This document shows positions 54,496 through 63,794 of a stretch of 64,000 bases of DNA, piece by piece. Numbering within the stretch: the first letter of the stretch is position 1; each line of letters starts with the position of its first letter. The DNA is taken from NCBI GenBank assembly GCA_014649155.1, contig BMSM01000004.1, forward strand, positions 310,001-374,000, read 5' to 3'. The notes under the pieces are model-generated. The model saw only the letters and a program-made list of their open reading frames with translations, made no database searches and was not told the DNA's origin. A program made the translations under genes and the position numbers. Origin of the DNA: Streptomyces griseoviridis (GTDB taxonomy: Bacteria; Actinomycetota; Actinomycetes; Streptomycetales; Streptomycetaceae).

Positions 54496-54537
54496 CTGTA
54501 GGAAGTGAGGGGCCGCTCTTCCTCTTGCTGTAGGAAG
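54496..54537 (+). promoter_or_regulatory. Direct repeat upstream of the PucR-type regulator
   Basis: CTGTAGGAAG occurs at 54496-54505 and 54528-54537, 32 bases (three helical turns) apart, with a partial inverted copy CTTCCT between them. It ends 20 bases before the ATG at 54558. A candidate autoregulatory site. Confidence 0.45.
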
Positions 54538-54557
54538 GGCTCCGGGGAAGGAACGGC

Positions 54558-55811
54558 ATGGCGGGCGAGCAGGGACGGGCGCAGGTGGGCAGCGAGGTGC
54601 TGCTGGGGCTCGTGGAGGAGCTGGCCGGCCGGCTCCGGCGTTCCGTGGTGCTGGACGACCCGCTGGTCCGGCTGATCCACTCCAGCCGGCACTTCGACGA
54701 CGCCGATCCGGTCCGCGTGCGCAGCCTGCTGCAGGGACGCGCGGACGACGAGATCGTCCGGTTCGTCCTCGGACAGGGCGTCGCGCAGTGGTCGAGGCCG
54801 GGGTACATCGAAGGCTGTGACGAGCTGGGCCTGCACAGCCGTTACTGCGTACCGCTGCGGGAACGCGGCCACCTGCTCGGTCTGCTCATGGTCCTCTCGC
54901 CCGGCAAGGACCTGACGGACGGGGAGACGGCCGACATCGACAAGTCGGCGCGGCTGATAGCGGCCCAGATGTACGCCGAGCGGCTCGCGGGCCGTGCCGG
55001 GGAGGCGGAGGCGCAGGAACGGCTGCTGGCCCTGCTGAGCGCCAGCGCCACCGCGCGGGCCGGTGCCGGGCACCACTTCCTGACCGCCGCGGGCGACGCC
55101 GCGGACGCCCGGCACGCGCAGGTCACCTTCGTCCGGGTGACCCGCACCGACGAGCCTCCGGGCCAGGTGGAGACCGCGCTGCGGGCGGCGCTGGAGACGG
55201 TCCGCCGGAGCCGGTGGGTGCAGGACGCCGTCGCCTTCGCCTCCGACCGTGCTGTACTGCTCCAGTACGGCGAACGGCCACCGGAGCCTGAGGCGCTGCG
55301 CGGCCAGTCGCACGGCATCCTCCAGGCCCTCGGGACCTATCTCGGGCCCGGCACCGACTCCGTCCTCGGCGTCGGGAGCTCGCAGCCGGGCGTCGCCGAC
55401 GCCTGGGTCTCGTACGAGCAGGCGCTCGTCGGGACGCGCGCCGCGCTCCGGCTGCCGCACCTGGGCCGGATCGGGCATTGGGACGAGCTCGGGGAGTACA
55501 GCGTGCTGCTGCAACTGCCGGACCGTGTCCTGAACGCCACCGTGCTGCCGCAGGCGCTGCGCACCCTCCTCGCGGCCCCCGGCGGCCCGCGCCTGGTGGA
55601 GACGCTGAGCACCTTCCTGGAGCACGCCGGTTCGGTGCCGCGGACCTCGGAGGCCCTCCAGATCCACCGCACCTCCCTGTACTACCGGCTGCGGCAGGTG
55701 CAGGAGATCACCGGGCTCGACCTCGACAACGGCGCCGACCGCCTCGTGCTCCACCTCGGCCTGCGCCTGCACGGCCTCATCGAGCCGACGGGCACCGGCG
55801 CCGTCGGCTGA
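54558..55811 (+). CDS. PucR/CdaR-family transcriptional regulator
   Basis: A 417-residue regulator with no membrane segment. An N-terminal GAF-like sensing part (about 15-150, with CVPLRERGHLLGLLMVLSPG) is followed by a degenerate GGDEF-like CdaR domain (about 200-330, GTDSVLGVGSSQPGVADAWV). The C-terminal PucR helix-turn-helix is VETLSTFLEHAGSVPRTSEA then LQIHRTSLYYRLRQVQEITG. Members usually activate catabolic or morphological genes. It precedes an alpha/beta hydrolase gene by about 200 bases on the same strand, a possible target. A perfect 10-bp direct repeat lies upstream. Confidence 0.88.
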   Translation: MAGEQGRAQVGSEVLLGLVEELAGRLRRSVVLDDPLVRLIHSSRHFDDADPVRVRSLLQGRADDEIVRFVLGQGVAQWSRPGYIEGCDELGLHSRYCVPLRERGHLLGLLMVLSPGKDLTDGETADIDKSARLIAAQMYAERLAGRAGEAEAQERLLALLSASATARAGAGHHFLTAAGDAADARHAQVTFVRVTRTDEPPGQVETALRAALETVRRSRWVQDAVAFASDRAVLLQYGERPPEPEALRGQSHGILQALGTYLGPGTDSVLGVGSSQPGVADAWVSYEQALVGTRAALRLPHLGRIGHWDELGEYSVLLQLPDRVLNATVLPQALRTLLAAPGGPRLVETLSTFLEHAGSVPRTSEALQIHRTSLYYRLRQVQEITGLDLDNGADRLVLHLGLRLHGLIEPTGTGAVG

Positions 55812-56019
55812 GCGCACGGGTGTCCACCTGAGCGCGGACCGGCCCGGTTCCGGCGGATCGTGGGCCGCGCCGCTACAGAGTGACGTGGTTTTCTCCGGCC
55901 GATCCCTACGGAGCGCGGTGGTGTCGTGAAGGCCCCGCGGATCACACTGGTCGGGCGGTACCCGGCACCGCCCACACGGCGGGCGGGCCGGATGGACCGC
56001 AGGGAAACGGAGCGGCGGA

Positions 56020-56874
56020 GTGGGAACGACCATGGGTGAGCTGACGACGAACGACGGGGTGCGGCTGACCTATCGGGACAGCGGCGGTGACGGCGTGCCG
56101 CTGGTCATGCTGCACGGCTGGGGGCAGACCCAGGAGATGTTCCGGCACCAGGTGACGGGCCTCGCACCGGGCCGGCGGGTGGTGACCCTGGACCAGCGCG
56201 GCCACGGCATATCGGGCAAACCCCACCACGGGTACCGCATCGCCCGCCTCGCCCGGGACGTCCTCGGCCTGGTCGACCACCTGGGGCTGGACCGTTTCGA
56301 CGCGCTGGGCTGGTCGATGGGCGTGTCCGTGTGGTGGAGCTTCATCGACCAGTGGGGGACCGGCCGCATCCGCCGGTTCGTCGCCGTGGACCAGCCGGCC
56401 GCCGTGGCGGCCGTGCCCTGGATGAGCGCCGAGGAGCAGCGCGACAGCGGCGCCATCTTCGACGTGTCCGGCCTGCTGGAACTGGCCACGGGGCTGGCCG
56501 GTCCGGACGGGGAGCGCGTGCGGCAGGAGTTCGTGCGCGGCATGTTCTCCGGCAGTCCCGACCCCGGTCTGCTCGCCTTCGTCGCCGAGCAGATCAGGTC
56601 CACCCCGGCGTACGCCGGTGTCCCCCTGCTCTTCGACCACTGCGCTCAGGACTGGCGGGACGTCCTGCCCCGGGTGGACGTGCCGACCCTGGTCATCGCC
56701 TGCGACGGCAGTCATGTCGATCCGGCCTCGCAGCGGTACGTCGCCGACCGCGTCCCCGACGCGCGCCTGCACACCTTCCCCACCACCGTGGCCAGCAGCC
56801 ACTTCCCCTTCCTGGAGAATCCCGCCGCGTTCAACGCGGTGGTCGACGCCTTCCTGGCCGAGGGCCTCTCGTGA
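56020..56874 (+). CDS. Alpha/beta hydrolase
   Basis: A 284-residue enzyme if GTG 56020 is used (GGAGCGGCGGA upstream); ATG 56032 is an equally plausible start. The fold is complete: oxyanion segment MLHGWGQTQEMF, LDQRGHGISGKP, nucleophile Ser in ALGWSMGVSVWWSF, acid near VIACDGSHVDP and His in VASSHFPFLENP. The serine motif GWSMG and overall sequence resemble haloperoxidase/esterase-type hydrolases. Substrate unknown. It sits between the PucR and AraC regulators. Confidence 0.85.
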   Translation: MGTTMGELTTNDGVRLTYRDSGGDGVPLVMLHGWGQTQEMFRHQVTGLAPGRRVVTLDQRGHGISGKPHHGYRIARLARDVLGLVDHLGLDRFDALGWSMGVSVWWSFIDQWGTGRIRRFVAVDQPAAVAAVPWMSAEEQRDSGAIFDVSGLLELATGLAGPDGERVRQEFVRGMFSGSPDPGLLAFVAEQIRSTPAYAGVPLLFDHCAQDWRDVLPRVDVPTLVIACDGSHVDPASQRYVADRVPDARLHTFPTTVASSHFPFLENPAAFNAVVDAFLAEGLS

Positions 56875-56969
56875 CCGCGTGACCGGGCGGCCCGCAGCCC
56901 CCCGGTTCCTCACGGCATTCATCCACATTCACGCACGTCAGCAACGACGACGACGCGACTGGAGTTCAC

Positions 56970-57839
56970 ATGACCAGGTCGGTCATTTCCCGCATGCCCG
57001 CGCACCCCGCGCACCTCGCTCCCCAGGTGTCCCGGGGCGCCGACTCGGGGAACTGCACCACGCTCCCCTGGACCGCGCGGGACGAGGGCGACGCCTTCCT
57101 GTACCTCGGGCTGACACGCCGTGCCCGGGACGCGGATACCGGGGAGGACTCGCACTCCTCCCCCGACCTCGACCTCGGTCTCGGCGACATGGTCCTGCTC
57201 GACGCCCCGCACCATCTGCGGCTCGCCCGGGACCCGAGGCTCACGTTCTTCCGCGTCCCCTGCTCCCAGCTCGGCGTCGCACCGGCTCAGCTGCGGCACC
57301 TGTCACGGCTCCGGGTCGACGCGACCCACGGGGTGCCGGCGTTGATCGCCGGTTTCCTCGACACCCTGACCGCCGAGGGCGGCCTCGCGGACTCGGCGAC
57401 CGGCCGGCGGCTGGCGCTCAACGCGGTCGACCTGATCGCCCTGCTCGTGGCCGAGCTGCTGGAGCCGCACCGGCCGGCCGGGTCCGACCCGGGCAGCGAT
57501 CTGCTGGTCAGGATCAGGTCCCACATCGAGGAGAACCTCATGGACCCGGACCTGTCGCCCGAGTCCATCGCCCGCGCCCACCACATCTCCGTCCGTTACC
57601 TGCACAAGCTGTTCCACGCCGGTGGCACGACCGTGAGCACGTACGTACGGCAGCGGCGGCTGGCCGCGTGCCGTCTCGACCTCGGCCGCTCCCGCAACCG
57701 CCGGCGCACGGTCGCGGCCGTCGCCCAGACCTGGGGCTTCGCCAACCCCTCGCACTTCAGCCGGGTCTTCCGGCAGACGTACGGCGTGTCTCCCAGCGAG
57801 TGGCAGCTCTCCGCCTCCGGTGCCCACCCCGGCGACTGA
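56970..57839 (+). CDS. AraC-family transcriptional regulator
   Basis: A 289-residue regulator. The N-terminal AraC-binding-like domain (about 1-170) has LGLGDMVLLDAPHHLRLARD and LTFFRVPCSQLGV. The C-terminal double helix-turn-helix (about 185-280) includes SPESIARAHHISVRYLHKLF and TWGFANPSHFSRVFRQTYGV, followed by SPSEW. It lies directly upstream of a second alpha/beta hydrolase on the same strand (78 bases), and the pair may be one unit. Confidence 0.9.
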   Translation: MTRSVISRMPAHPAHLAPQVSRGADSGNCTTLPWTARDEGDAFLYLGLTRRARDADTGEDSHSSPDLDLGLGDMVLLDAPHHLRLARDPRLTFFRVPCSQLGVAPAQLRHLSRLRVDATHGVPALIAGFLDTLTAEGGLADSATGRRLALNAVDLIALLVAELLEPHRPAGSDPGSDLLVRIRSHIEENLMDPDLSPESIARAHHISVRYLHKLFHAGGTTVSTYVRQRRLAACRLDLGRSRNRRRTVAAVAQTWGFANPSHFSRVFRQTYGVSPSEWQLSASGAHPGD

Positions 57840-57916
57840 GCCTTCCTCGCCGTGTGCGCGGACCCATCCTCCCCGGGCCGTCGTCTCCGGCCGAACAGAG
57901 AAAGAGCAGGGCCGCC

Positions 57917-58636
57917 ATGTCCTTTGTCTCCCCCACCGTGGTCCTCGTGCACGGCGCCTTCGCCGACGCGGCGAGCTGGCTCGGTGTCATCGACGAGTTG
58001 CAACGGGCCGGTGTCCCCGTCGTCGCGGTGGCGAACCCGTTGCGCGGGCTGGCCGCCGACGCCGCGTACGTGACCTCGCGGATCGCCCAGATCGGCGGCC
58101 CGGTGGTGCTGGTCGGCCACTCCTACGGCGGCGCGGTCATCACGGTGGCCGGGACCGCGCGGAACGTCGTCGGTCTCGTCTACGTGGCCGCCTGTGCGCC
58201 GGAGGAGGGGGAGAGCCTCGGCGCGCTCCAGGACCGCTTCGCGCCCCCGGCCCTCGCGGACCACCTGGAGAGCTGGACCTATCCGGCCGGCGGCGGGGCC
58301 GCCGCCACCGAGGTCAGCGTGGCCCCGGAGGCCTTCGGCGAGGTGGTGGCCGCCGATGTCTCGCCGTCCGTCGCCCGGGTGCTGGCCGCGACCCAGCGCC
58401 CGCTCGCCGCGTCCGTGTTCACCGAGGTGCCGGGGGCGGCAGCCTGGCGCACGAAGCCCTCCTGGGTGCTCGTGGCCGGCGCGGACCGGGCGGTCAACCC
58501 GGAGGTGGTGCGGTTCGCCGCCGAGCGGGCCGGTGCGAGGACCGTCGAGCTGGACGGTGCCTCGCACGCGGTGGCCGTCTCCCGGCCGGCGGCCGTGGCG
58601 GAGCTGATCCGCGAGGCGGTCGGCGCCGTGACCTGA
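57917..58636 (+). CDS. Alpha/beta hydrolase (small, DUF1057/AHL-lactonase-like fold)
   Basis: A 239-residue protein; the frame is open far upstream, but ATG 57917 begins the fold (MSFVSPTVVLVHGAFADAAS). The short form typical of Streptomyces stress-type hydrolases has LVHGAFADAASW, nucleophile Ser in VLVGHSYGGAVI, Asp in VLVAGADRAVNPE and His in DGASHAVAVSRP. The lid region is minimal. Members include esterases and, in part, inactive proteins; the triad appears intact here. Substrate unknown. Terminator follows. Confidence 0.85.
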   Translation: MSFVSPTVVLVHGAFADAASWLGVIDELQRAGVPVVAVANPLRGLAADAAYVTSRIAQIGGPVVLVGHSYGGAVITVAGTARNVVGLVYVAACAPEEGESLGALQDRFAPPALADHLESWTYPAGGGAAATEVSVAPEAFGEVVAADVSPSVARVLAATQRPLAASVFTEVPGAAAWRTKPSWVLVAGADRAVNPEVVRFAAERAGARTVELDGASHAVAVSRPAAVAELIREAVGAVT

Positions 58637-58641
58637 CCTCA

Positions 58642-58670
58642 GCCGGGCCGGGGCGACCGGGTGGCCCGGC
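58642..58670. terminator. Terminator hairpin between convergent genes
   Basis: GCCGGGCC and GGCCCGGC surround a 13-base loop between the hydrolase stop (58636) and the ppgK stop (58715). Confidence 0.6.
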
Positions 58671-58714
58671 CTCACCCCGGCCGGAGCGGCCAGGGCACCG
58701 GACGGGGCCTGGCG

Positions 58715-59479
58715 TCAGTCCGCCGCCCGCTGCCCGTGGTCCTCCGCCGCCCGCATCGCCGCGCCGACGATCCCCGCGTTGTTCTGCAGCTCGGCGGGGA
58801 CGATCTCGGCGCGGAGGCCGTCGAGGTAGGGCAGGAACTTCTGGGCCTTGCGGCTGACGCCGCCGCCGATGATGAACAGCTCGGGCGAGAAGAGCATCTC
58901 GACGTGGGCGAGGTACTTCTTCACCCGGTGGCCCCAGTGCTCCCAGGACATGTCGTGATCGTCCTTGACCTTGCTGGAGGCCCGCTTCTCGGCCTCGTGG
59001 CCGTCCAGCTCCAGGTGGCCCAGCTCGGTGTTGGGGACCAGGACGCCGTCGGTGAAGACGGCGCTGCCGATGCCCGTGCCGAAGGTGAGGAGGATGACCG
59101 TGCCCTTGCGCCCGCGTCCGGCGCCGAAGTGGGTCTCGGCGACACCGGCCGCGTCCGCGTCGTTGACGACCGTCACCGGCAGGCCGCCCAGGCGCTCGCT
59201 GAACAGGGCGCGGGCGTCGGTGTCGATCCAGCTCTTGTCGACATTGGCCGCGGTGCGGACGGTCGCGCCGTCGGTGACCACGCCCGGGAAGGTCAGGCCG
59301 ACCGGGCCGGTCCAGCCGAAGTGCTCCACGACCTGCCGTACCCCGTCGGCCACGCCGTCGGGCGTCGCCGGGTGCGGGGTGAGCACCTTGCAGCGCTCCT
59401 GGGCCAGGTCGCCCCTGTCGAGGTCCACAGGGGCGCCCTTGATGCCCGATCCGCCGATGTCCACGCCGAAGATCTGCAT
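58715..59479 (-). CDS. ppgK: Polyphosphate glucokinase (ROK family)
   Basis: A 254-residue cytoplasmic kinase that phosphorylates glucose using inorganic polyphosphate or ATP. The phosphate-1 motif [14 protein letters not shown] is at residues 6-19; other family features are [20 protein letters not shown], the catalytic Asp in [12 protein letters not shown] and [20 protein letters not shown]. The C-terminal [20 protein letters not shown] stretch is characteristic of PpgK rather than GlkA. It lies 29 bases from ispH on the same strand (downstream), so may be cotranscribed. Confidence 0.94.
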   Translation of the reverse strand: MQIFGVDIGGSGIKGAPVDLDRGDLAQERCKVLTPHPATPDGVADGVRQVVEHFGWTGPVGLTFPGVVTDGATVRTAANVDKSWIDTDARALFSERLGGLPVTVVNDADAAGVAETHFGAGRGRKGTVILLTFGTGIGSAVFTDGVLVPNTELGHLELDGHEAEKRASSKVKDDHDMSWEHWGHRVKKYLAHVEMLFSPELFIIGGGVSRKAQKFLPYLDGLRAEIVPAELQNNAGIVGAAMRAAEDHGQRAAD

Positions 59480-59508
59480 GCCACCACGTTACGGCCTGCC
59501 CCCGGCCC

Positions 59509-60516
59509 TCACGCCCCGGAGGTGCCCGATCCGCCGCGCTCCGCGACCAGCGCCGCCGCCTCCTCGCGCAGGTCCCGGCGGAGCTCCTTGGGGAGGGAGA
59601 AGGTGATGGACTCCTCCGCCGCCTTGACGATCTCCACGTCGTCGAAACCGCGCGCGGCGAGGTACTCCAGGACCTGCTCCACCAGGACCTCCGGGACGGA
59701 GGCGCCGGAGGTGACGCCGACCGTGGTGACGCCCTCCAGCCAGGTCTCGTCGATCTCGTCGGCGAAGTCGACCAGGTACGCGGCGCGGGCGCCGGCCTGC
59801 TTGGCGACCTCGACCAGGCGCACCGAGTTGGAGGAGTTGCGGGAGCCGACGACGATGACGAGGTCGGCCTCGGCGCCCATCTGCTTCACGGCGAGCTGGC
59901 GGTTCTGCGTGGCGTAGCAGATGTCGTCGCTGGGCGGGGAGACCAGCCGCGGGAACTTCTCCTTCAGCGCGTCGACGGTCTCCATGGTCTCGTCGACGGA
60001 GAGGGTGGTCTGGGAGAGCCAGACCACCTTGGACTCGTCCCGGACCTCGACCTTGGCGACGTCGCCGGGGCCGTCGACGAGCTGGATGTGCTCGGGGGCC
60101 TCGCCGGAGGTGCCGATGACCTCCTCGTGGCCCTCGTGGCCGATCAGCAGGATGTCGTAGTCCTCGTTGGCGAACCGGACGGCTTCCTTGTGCACCTTGG
60201 TGACCAGGGGGCAGGTCGCGTCGATGGTGGCGAGCCGGCCGCGCTGCGCCTCCTCGTGGACGACGGGGGCGACGCCGTGCGCGGAGAACATCACGATGTT
60301 GCCCGGCGGGACCTCCTCCGTCCGCTCGACGAAGACCGCGCCCTTCTTCTCCAGGGTCTGCACGACGTACTTGTTGTGCACGATCTCGTGCCGGACGTAG
60401 ACGGGAGCGCCGTACTGCTCCAGCGCTTTCTCGACGGCGATCACGGCGCGGTCCACACCCGCGCAGTAGCCACGGGGAGCGGCGAGCAGGACACGGCGGC
60501 CAGGCGAAGCAGTCAT
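59509..60516 (-). CDS. ispH: 4-hydroxy-3-methylbut-2-enyl diphosphate reductase
   Basis: A 335-residue 4Fe-4S enzyme of the MEP pathway, making IPP and DMAPP. ATG 60516 ([20 protein letters not shown]) is preferred; ATG 60525 would add three residues. The three cluster cysteines are in [24 protein letters not shown] and [12 protein letters not shown]. Substrate-binding histidines lie in [12 protein letters not shown] and FSAHGVAP, and the catalytic Glu in [14 protein letters not shown] surroundings. The [14 protein letters not shown] segment is conserved. A divergent promoter region separates it from the permease. Confidence 0.95.
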   Translation of the reverse strand: MTASPGRRVLLAAPRGYCAGVDRAVIAVEKALEQYGAPVYVRHEIVHNKYVVQTLEKKGAVFVERTEEVPPGNIVMFSAHGVAPVVHEEAQRGRLATIDATCPLVTKVHKEAVRFANEDYDILLIGHEGHEEVIGTSGEAPEHIQLVDGPGDVAKVEVRDESKVVWLSQTTLSVDETMETVDALKEKFPRLVSPPSDDICYATQNRQLAVKQMGAEADLVIVVGSRNSSNSVRLVEVAKQAGARAAYLVDFADEIDETWLEGVTTVGVTSGASVPEVLVEQVLEYLAARGFDDVEIVKAAEESITFSLPKELRRDLREEAAALVAERGGSGTSGA

Positions 60517-60617
60517 GCGGTCCATCGTACGGCCGCGTATGGCGGGCCAGAGATCGCGTGGGGGGCGCGTTGGCGGGGAGACTGGCGGGGAGCTGCAGGG
60601 GTACTGGCGGAGGCGCG

Positions 60618-62015
60618 ATGTCCGAGACCGGCGCAGGGGCCCACCGGGCCGAGGAGCACGACGCGCTGCGGCGCACGCTGGGCTTCCGTGACCTGGTGGT
60701 CTACGGGCTGCTGTTCATCGCGCCGATGGCGCCGGTCGGCGTGTTCGGCACGCTGGACGCCAGGTCGCACGGTGCGGTGGCGCTGGTGTACGTCGTCGCG
60801 ACGGTGGCGATGGCGTTCACCGCGTTCAGTTACGCGCAGATGGTGCGGGTGGTGCCGCAGGCGGGGTCGGTGTTCGCCTACGCGCGCGCGGGGCTCGGCC
60901 GGGGGGCCGGTTTCGTCGCGGGGTGGATGGCGATGCTGGACTACGTCCTCATCCCGGCCGTCGCCTACCTCTTCTCCGGCATCGCGATGAACGAGCTGGT
61001 GCCGGAGGTGTCGCGGTGGGTGTGGACGGCGCTGGCGGTGGTGGTGACGACGCTGCTGAACCTGTGGGGGGTGCGGACGGCGGCCCGGGTGGGGTTCGCG
61101 GTGCTGGCCCTGGAGATCGTCGTCCTGGTGGTGTTCGTGGTGGCGGCGGTCGTGACGCTGGTGCGGGACGGCGCCGAGCGGGGCTGGCTGTCGCCGCTGA
61201 GCGGGGACGGCGCGCAGGGCGCGTTCGCGGTGTCCGCGGTGGTCGGCGCGGTGTCGGTGGCGGTCCTGTCGTACCTGGGCTTCGACGCGATCGCGACGTT
61301 CGCGGAGGAGGTGACCGGGGGGTCGGCGAAGGTGGCGCGGGCGCTGCTGTTCTGTCTGGCGCTGGCCGGGGTGCTGTTCGTGGCGCAGACGTATCTGGCG
61401 GCGCTGCTGACGCCGGTGTCGTCGGCGGAGCTGGCGGCCGATCCGGTGCGGCAGGGGTCGGCGTTCTACGACACGGTGGACACGTCCGTGGGGACGTGGC
61501 TGCACGACCTGGTGGCGGTGAGCAAGGCGATCGGCGCGGCGTTCGCGGCGCTGGCGGGGCAGGCGGCGGCCGGGCGGCTGCTGTTCGCGATGGGCCGGGA
61601 CCGGCGGCTGCCGGCCGTGCTGGGGCGGACCTCGTCGGGTGTGCCGCGGGTGGCGCTGCTGGTCGCGGCGGTGATCACGCTGGTGGCGGCGGTGTGGGCG
61701 GCCCGGCGGGACGACGGGCTGGACCACCTGACGTCGGTGGTCAACCTGGGCGCGCTGGCCGCGTTCACGCTGCTGCACGCGAGCGTGGTGGGGTACTTCG
61801 TGGTGCGGCGGGGGGCGGGGGCGGTGAGCTGGTGGCGGCACGCGCTGGTGCCGGTCGTCGGCGCGGCGATCACGGTGGCGGTGATCGTGGAGGCGTCCAG
61901 GACGGCGCAGGTGGTGGCGGCGGTCTGGCTGGCGGTGGGGCTGGTGGTGCTGGTGGTGCAGAGCCGCCCCGCCCGGCGCGACCCGCCCCCGCTGTCGCGC
62001 GCCCCGGGCCCCTGA
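60618..62015 (+). CDS. APC-family amino acid permease
   Basis: A 465-residue transporter started at ATG 60618 with GGAGG spaced 5 bases before. It has 12 predicted helices; the unwound helix-1 motif is [20 protein letters not shown], and helix 6 contains [20 protein letters not shown]. Charged loop motifs [12 protein letters not shown] and [20 protein letters not shown] are typical of the family. Substrate not predictable. It is a single gene; xseA follows 61 bases after it. Confidence 0.9.
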   Translation: MSETGAGAHRAEEHDALRRTLGFRDLVVYGLLFIAPMAPVGVFGTLDARSHGAVALVYVVATVAMAFTAFSYAQMVRVVPQAGSVFAYARAGLGRGAGFVAGWMAMLDYVLIPAVAYLFSGIAMNELVPEVSRWVWTALAVVVTTLLNLWGVRTAARVGFAVLALEIVVLVVFVVAAVVTLVRDGAERGWLSPLSGDGAQGAFAVSAVVGAVSVAVLSYLGFDAIATFAEEVTGGSAKVARALLFCLALAGVLFVAQTYLAALLTPVSSAELAADPVRQGSAFYDTVDTSVGTWLHDLVAVSKAIGAAFAALAGQAAAGRLLFAMGRDRRLPAVLGRTSSGVPRVALLVAAVITLVAAVWAARRDDGLDHLTSVVNLGALAAFTLLHASVVGYFVVRRGAGAVSWWRHALVPVVGAAITVAVIVEASRTAQVVAAVWLAVGLVVLVVQSRPARRDPPPLSRAPGP

Positions 62016-62076
62016 GGGCGGCCGGTCCTCCCCGGGTTTCGGGGGCTCTGTCAGTACGGGCCGTTACGCTCGCGCC

Positions 62077-63321
62077 ATGGCTGTGCACACGAGTCCGGAG
62101 TCGCCGCTGCCCGTCGGGGAGGTGTCGCGGCTGATCGGGAGCTGGATCGACCGGCTCGGGGCGATCTGGGTGGAGGGGCAGATCACCCAGTTGTCGCGGC
62201 GGCCGGGCGCGGGGGTGGTGTTCCTGACCCTGCGCGACCCGTCGCACGACATCTCGGTGAGCGTGACCTGTTACCGGCAGGTCTTCGATGCGGTCGCGGA
62301 CGTCGTCGGGGAGGGCGCCCGGGTCGTCGTCCGGGCCAAGCCGGAGTGGTACGCGCCGCGCGGGCAGCTGTCGCTGCGCGCCGCCGAGATCAAGCCGGTC
62401 GGTGTCGGGGAGCTGCTGGCCCGCCTGGAGCAGCTGAAGAAGGCGCTGGCGCGGGAGGGCCTGTTCGCGCCGGAGCGCAAGAAGCCGCTGCCGTTCCTGC
62501 CCCAGCTCATCGGCCTGGTCTGCGGGCGTGCCTCGGCCGCCGAGCGGGACGTCCTGGAGAACGCCCGGCACCGCTGGCCCGCCGTCCGCTTCGAGGTGCG
62601 CAACGTGGCGGTGCAGGGCGTGCACGCGGTGCCGCAGGTCGTCCAGGCCGTGAAGGAGCTGGACGACCTGGACGAGGTGGACGTGATCGTCGTGGCGCGC
62701 GGCGGCGGCAGCGTGGAGGATTTGCTGCCGTTCTCCGACGAGCAGCTCGTCCGGGTGGTCGCCCAGTGCCGTACGCCGGTGGTCTCGGCCATCGGCCACG
62801 AGCCGGACAACCCGCTCCTCGACCACGTGGCCGACGTGCGCGCCTCCACGCCGACCGACGCGGCGAAGAAGGTGGTGCCGGACGTCGGCGAGGAGCACGA
62901 GCGGGTACGGCTGCTGCGGGACCGCGCGCGGCGCTGCGTGGCGGCGTACCTCGACCGGGAGGAGCGGGGGCTGGCCCACGCGCTGGCCCGGCCGTCGATA
63001 CAGGACCCGCACCGGATGGTCGACGAGCGCGACGGACAGGTCACCGCACTGCTGGAGCGGGGCCGGCGCACCCTGCGCCACCAGCTGGACCGCGCGGACT
63101 CGGAGCTGACGCACACCCGCGCGCGCGTGGTGGCCCTCTCCCCCGCCGCGACCCTGAAGCGGGGGTACGCGGTGCTCCAGCGGGCCGACGGCCACGCCGT
63201 CCGGGACCCCGCCGAGGTGACCGAGGGCGAGACGCTGCGCGCACGGGTCGCCGAGGGCGACTTCTCCGTGCGGACGCTGTCCGGATCGACGTCCGAATCG
63301 ACGCATAGGGTGAGTGGATGA
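62077..63321 (+). CDS. xseA: Exodeoxyribonuclease VII large subunit
   Basis: A 414-residue single-strand exonuclease subunit. The N-terminal OB-fold is [20 protein letters not shown], then [12 protein letters not shown]. The catalytic core has [20 protein letters not shown] and [20 protein letters not shown], with the conserved GxxxD..D/H residues. The coiled-coil helical region (about 280-370) binds several small subunits, and [15 protein letters not shown] is the C-terminal family motif. It overlaps xseB by 4 bases. Involved in DNA repair. Confidence 0.95.
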   Translation: MAVHTSPESPLPVGEVSRLIGSWIDRLGAIWVEGQITQLSRRPGAGVVFLTLRDPSHDISVSVTCYRQVFDAVADVVGEGARVVVRAKPEWYAPRGQLSLRAAEIKPVGVGELLARLEQLKKALAREGLFAPERKKPLPFLPQLIGLVCGRASAAERDVLENARHRWPAVRFEVRNVAVQGVHAVPQVVQAVKELDDLDEVDVIVVARGGGSVEDLLPFSDEQLVRVVAQCRTPVVSAIGHEPDNPLLDHVADVRASTPTDAAKKVVPDVGEEHERVRLLRDRARRCVAAYLDREERGLAHALARPSIQDPHRMVDERDGQVTALLERGRRTLRHQLDRADSELTHTRARVVALSPAATLKRGYAVLQRADGHAVRDPAEVTEGETLRARVAEGDFSVRTLSGSTSESTHRVSG

Positions 63322-63575
63322 CCAGCGAGGTGGAGCAGACGGCGGCCCGTACCGAGGCGCTCGGCTACGAGCAGGCCCGGGACGAGCTGATCGAGGTCGT
63401 ACGGCGGCTGGAGGCGGGCGGTACGACGCTGGAGGAGTCCCTCGCCCTGTGGGAGCGGGGCGAGGAACTGGCGAGGGTCTGCCGCCGCTGGCTGGACGGC
63501 GCCCGCGCCCGCCTGGACGCCGCGCTGGCGGAGGAGGCGGGGGCGGGGGACGGGGACGCGGAGGGGGACTCCTAG
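63318..63575 (+). CDS. xseB: Exodeoxyribonuclease VII small subunit
   Basis: An 85-residue protein starting at the ATG within the xseA stop region. The family signature is [20 protein letters not shown] followed by [30 protein letters not shown], a two-helix hairpin that decorates the large subunit. The acidic tail ([11 protein letters not shown]) is extended. Its stop codon TAG is formed at the very boundary of an inverted-repeat element. Confidence 0.95.
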   Translation: MTSEVEQTAARTEALGYEQARDELIEVVRRLEAGGTTLEESLALWERGEELARVCRRWLDGARARLDAALAEEAGAGDGDAEGDS

Positions 63576-63690
63576 GGCCTGTCGTTCGGATCACGCCGCG
63601 GACGCGGGGCCTGGCACGCGCACCTGCCGCGTTCACCGGCGCGAGGAAGGCACAGCCGATCCCCCGCGACCTGATCCGGACGACAGCCCC
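63575..63690. mobile_element. MITE-like element or insertion-sequence relic with 26-bp imperfect terminal inverted repeats
   Basis: The left end GGGCCTGTCGTTCGGATCAC (63575-) and the reverse complement of the right end (to 63690, GGGGCTGTCGTCCGGATCAG) agree at 22 of 26 positions. The total length is about 116 bases, with no room for a transposase. Termini of the form GGCCTGTCGTTCGGATC recall ends I associate with Streptomyces insertion sequences, but I cannot name the family. No clear target-site duplication is visible. Confidence 0.55.
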
Positions 63691-63794
63691 AGGGAGCGGG
63701 GCTCCCCGGGACGGTTCTCCGGGGCTCCGGCTCGGTGGCACCGGCCCCGGTCCAAGAGACCTCCCTCCCCGCCGGCTCCGTCACTCCGGGGCGG

